Shown piece after piece: positions 62,076 through 64,000 of a stretch of 64,000 bases of DNA. Numbering within the stretch: the first letter of the stretch is position 1; each line of letters opens with the position of its first letter. Made by a program: the position numbers and the translations under genes. The stretch is from Spirochaetota bacterium. GTDB lineage: Bacteria > Spirochaetota > Spirochaetia > SPDA01 > JAJSAL01. A model generated the notes under the pieces. That model made no database searches, was not told the origin of the DNA, and saw nothing but the letters and a program-made list of their open reading frames with translations. The stretch covers positions 1-64,000 of the forward strand of contig JAJSAL010000057.1 in NCBI GenBank assembly GCA_024274705.1, given 5' to 3'.

Positions 62076-63946
62076 TCGAACTCCAGGTAAACCGTCATAC
62101 CCTCCTGTACTGCAGTTCCAGGCGGCGGTTCCTGATGAACCACCCATCCTTCTCCGGTGATCCGAAATTTTACCCGGTTATTCCTCATGAGAGGCAGAAT
62201 ATCTTTTTTCGAATACCCGGAAAAATCGGGGACGGTACTGTCGATAGTTATCATTGGCCTTTGTTCTATCTCCACCTTTCCCGGATGTACTATCACCCGA
62301 TCTCCCTCCCGGGGTATTCCCAGGTAGGGGATAAGTTCTATTGCAAGGTTGTGCACAATCGGTGCGGCGATCCTGCCCCCGAAATGTTCACCTGCCTTCG
62401 GATTCTCGATAACTATATATACGATCACTTCCGGATCGTCCGTTGGGAAGAGGGCGAGGCAGGAAGCGATGTACACGTCCTCGGAATATTTACCCGTCTC
62501 CGTGTCGAGAACCTGGGCTGTACCTGTTTTCGCGGATATGCGGATTCCATCTGTTGCCACGCGAAAGGCGGTCCCTCCGGGAAATGTAGCAGTTTCCATG
62601 AAATCAAGTATTGTCCTGGCAGATGAGGCAGAAAGCACCCGTTTCACCTCTTTTCTGTTATAATCCTGAATAAGCCGTCCGTCGGCACTGACAATTTTTT
62701 TTATGATATTAGGTTGAAGGAGGATCCCTTCATTCGCAAAGACGGTAGCCGCACTCAGGACCTGAACACCGGAAACGGAAATTTCCTGACCCATGGCAAG
62801 GGTCGGCTTTGAACGGAAAGACCACTCTCCCGGTTTGCTCAGGATTCCATGGGATTCTCCCGAGAGAGGTAGCCCTGTGGGGCTGCCGAACCCAAATGAA
62901 CGAAGCTTGTCATAGAAGGCCATGGATTCAACCTTCTCCGAAGCGTAAGCGGCGCCGGCGTTACAGGAATACCGGATGATGGTCTGGAGCGTAACATCAC
63001 CGTGTATACCGAGACAGTTTATTCTTTCGGTTTCAAGATTAGGAAAAACGATCTCATAATAACCGTTGCAGAAGAAATGATCATCCAGGCTCACGAAGCC
63101 CAAGTCAAGAAAAGATGAAAGGGAGAATACCTTGAACACGGAGCCGGGTTCATATGCAAACGAAATCGGACGGTTTATTCGCTGATCAGCGGTAAAAGCG
63201 GCGAACGTGTTGGGATCAAAAGATGGTTTTGAAACATACCCGAGAATATCTCCGGTTTTTGCCTCCATGATCAGTATCATGACACTGTCTGCGTTGTGTT
63301 TTTCGAACGCTTTTTGAGCGATTTCTTCGGCGAAATACTGGACATTCAGATCGATGGTGAGGAATACCTGGTTTCCATATACCGTACCCTCATCTTCCAC
63401 CCCTGGAGCCGGTGATAATTCAGAATCAAAGGTGTATTCCACTCCGCTTAAACCGAAATTGTCGGTTCCTACATAACCCAGAAGGTGGGCTGCCAGTTCT
63501 TTTTCCGGGTAGTTTCTACCGTACTCTGCTTCCAGGGTGATTCCCGTGAGGTAGCCGAGTTCCTTCATCTGTTCAATTGCCCGGGATTCACGAGGTGTGA
63601 TTTTTCTTTTTATGTAGAGAAAGCCGTTGCGTGATTCGAACCTGGAGACGAGATCTTCTTTATCCATGTGCAGCACCGAAGACAGCCTCTCCGCGGTATC
63701 CATAGTATCATTGATGCTGGGGGTCCAGGCAGTTACAGAGTACAACCGGGTCTGTATGGCCAGGATTTTCCCGTTCCTGTCCAGAATGGGTCCACGTTCC
63801 ACTTCATATGTTAGTTGAGGCTCAGGTTTAATCCGGTTTTTCTTTACCAGCATGAGGGCGGAATACTGCCATATGACAACACCGATAAAAACTACCGTCG
63901 CGATAATGAATATTCTGAATCGGTTGAGATATTTCTTTTCCTTCAT
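62072..63946 (-). CDS. class B penicillin-binding protein with PASTA domain (FtsI-like)
   Basis: The 624-residue protein has one membrane segment (about 11-34), a pedestal region and a transpeptidase domain with S269-x-x-K272, S327-C-N329 and K473-T-G, all intact. A single PASTA domain (about 568-624) closes it. It fits a septal PBP (FtsI/PBP2x type), the transpeptidase absent from the mraZ-ftsZ cluster. Which wall machine it serves is inferred. No strong Shine-Dalgarno site is seen. Confidence 0.92.
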   Translation of the reverse strand: MKEKKYLNRFRIFIIATVVFIGVVIWQYSALMLVKKNRIKPEPQLTYEVERGPILDRNGKILAIQTRLYSVTAWTPSINDTMDTAERLSSVLHMDKEDLVSRFESRNGFLYIKRKITPRESRAIEQMKELGYLTGITLEAEYGRNYPEKELAAHLLGYVGTDNFGLSGVEYTFDSELSPAPGVEDEGTVYGNQVFLTIDLNVQYFAEEIAQKAFEKHNADSVMILIMEAKTGDILGYVSKPSFDPNTFAAFTADQRINRPISFAYEPGSVFKVFSLSSFLDLGFVSLDDHFFCNGYYEIVFPNLETERINCLGIHGDVTLQTIIRYSCNAGAAYASEKVESMAFYDKLRSFGFGSPTGLPLSGESHGILSKPGEWSFRSKPTLAMGQEISVSGVQVLSAATVFANEGILLQPNIIKKIVSADGRLIQDYNRKEVKRVLSASSARTILDFMETATFPGGTAFRVATDGIRISAKTGTAQVLDTETGKYSEDVYIASCLALFPTDDPEVIVYIVIENPKAGEHFGGRIAAPIVHNLAIELIPYLGIPREGDRVIVHPGKVEIEQRPMITIDSTVPDFSGYSKKDILPLMRNNRVKFRITGEGWVVHQEPPPGTAVQEGMTVYLEFE

Positions 63947-63989
63947 GATCAGTGTATCAACGCCGGGTTAACACTTTCCCTTGTAACCG

Positions 63990-63995
63990 ATTATA
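63990..63995 (-). promoter_or_regulatory. -10 element upstream of the PBP gene
   Basis: On the minus strand a perfect TATAAT lies at 63990-63995, 44 nt before the PBP ATG. The -35 would fall at or beyond the window edge, so the promoter cannot be completed. Confidence 0.35.
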
Positions 63996-64000
63996 CGGAA

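Noticed and set aside
1-64000. CRISPR arrays, tandem repeats and insertion sequences
   Set aside because: I read through the gaps between genes and found no regular direct repeats with spacers, and no transposase genes.

Overview
The window is a chromosomal core segment of a spirochaete, most likely of the order Spirochaetales (a free-living Spirochaeta/Treponema relative). The evidence is the flagellar gene set with spirochaete-type members (FlbB, FlbD, a FliY-type FliN, FlhF/FlhG, a hook protein with the conserved Lys/Cys pair), the dprA-topA-xer-hslVU-flgB gene order, and a reduced division cluster. I cannot name the species. No transposon, prophage or CRISPR array is visible. Nearly every gene is on the + strand and closely packed, with many ATGA or 8-nt overlaps and strong AGGAGG-like ribosome binding sites.

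Layout. 1-126: 3' part of a 5S rRNA gene with a large extra hairpin in helix IV. 236-5252: cheW, a DegT-fold protein lacking the PLP lysine, nadK, recN and a conserved coiled-coil protein; cdd converges on these. 5728-10906: an exported beta-propeller-like protein, a degenerate M23/LytM protein, a zinc-ribbon methyltransferase, a DUF4912 protein and a GH57 alpha-glucan enzyme. 10909-11450: two small minus-strand genes, one of the DUF1820 type. 11566-20364: a compact division/wall cluster (mraZ, rsmH, ftsL, murF, mraY, ftsW, ftsQ, ftsA, ftsZ) headed by a promoter with 10-nt-spaced MraZ-type operator repeats. 20381-27968: a Xer recombinase, a TPR lipoprotein, dprA, topA, a second Xer recombinase, hslV and hslU. 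28039-52451: one very long flagellar operon from flgB to fliA, covering basal body, export gate, hook, motor, switch, FlhF/FlhG and sigma-28. 52454-59473: a FapA/DUF342 protein, two small conserved proteins, an Hsp70 paralogue, a J-domain/HEAT protein and a CheA-like kinase. The last part is on the minus strand: a small histone-fold protein (59639-59827), a possible plus-strand ncRNA, and an operon of a PASTA-containing penicillin-binding protein with a Maf/DUF115 protein (60267-63946).

Function. The genes serve cell division and wall synthesis, chromosome processing (RecN, DprA, TopA, Xer), protein quality control (HslVU, Hsp70/J) and the periplasmic flagellum with chemotaxis. The PASTA PBP near the right edge may supply the transpeptidase missing from the division cluster.

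Most notable: (1) the 5S rRNA expansion; (2) a bacterial histone-fold gene; (3) flhA split in frame by TAG exactly at the membrane/cytoplasmic domain linker, and fliK split in frame by TAA at codon 47; (4) an Hsp70 plus J-domain/HEAT plus degenerate CheA cluster directly after the flagellar operon; (5) a candidate structured ncRNA with its own promoter and terminator upstream of the histone gene.
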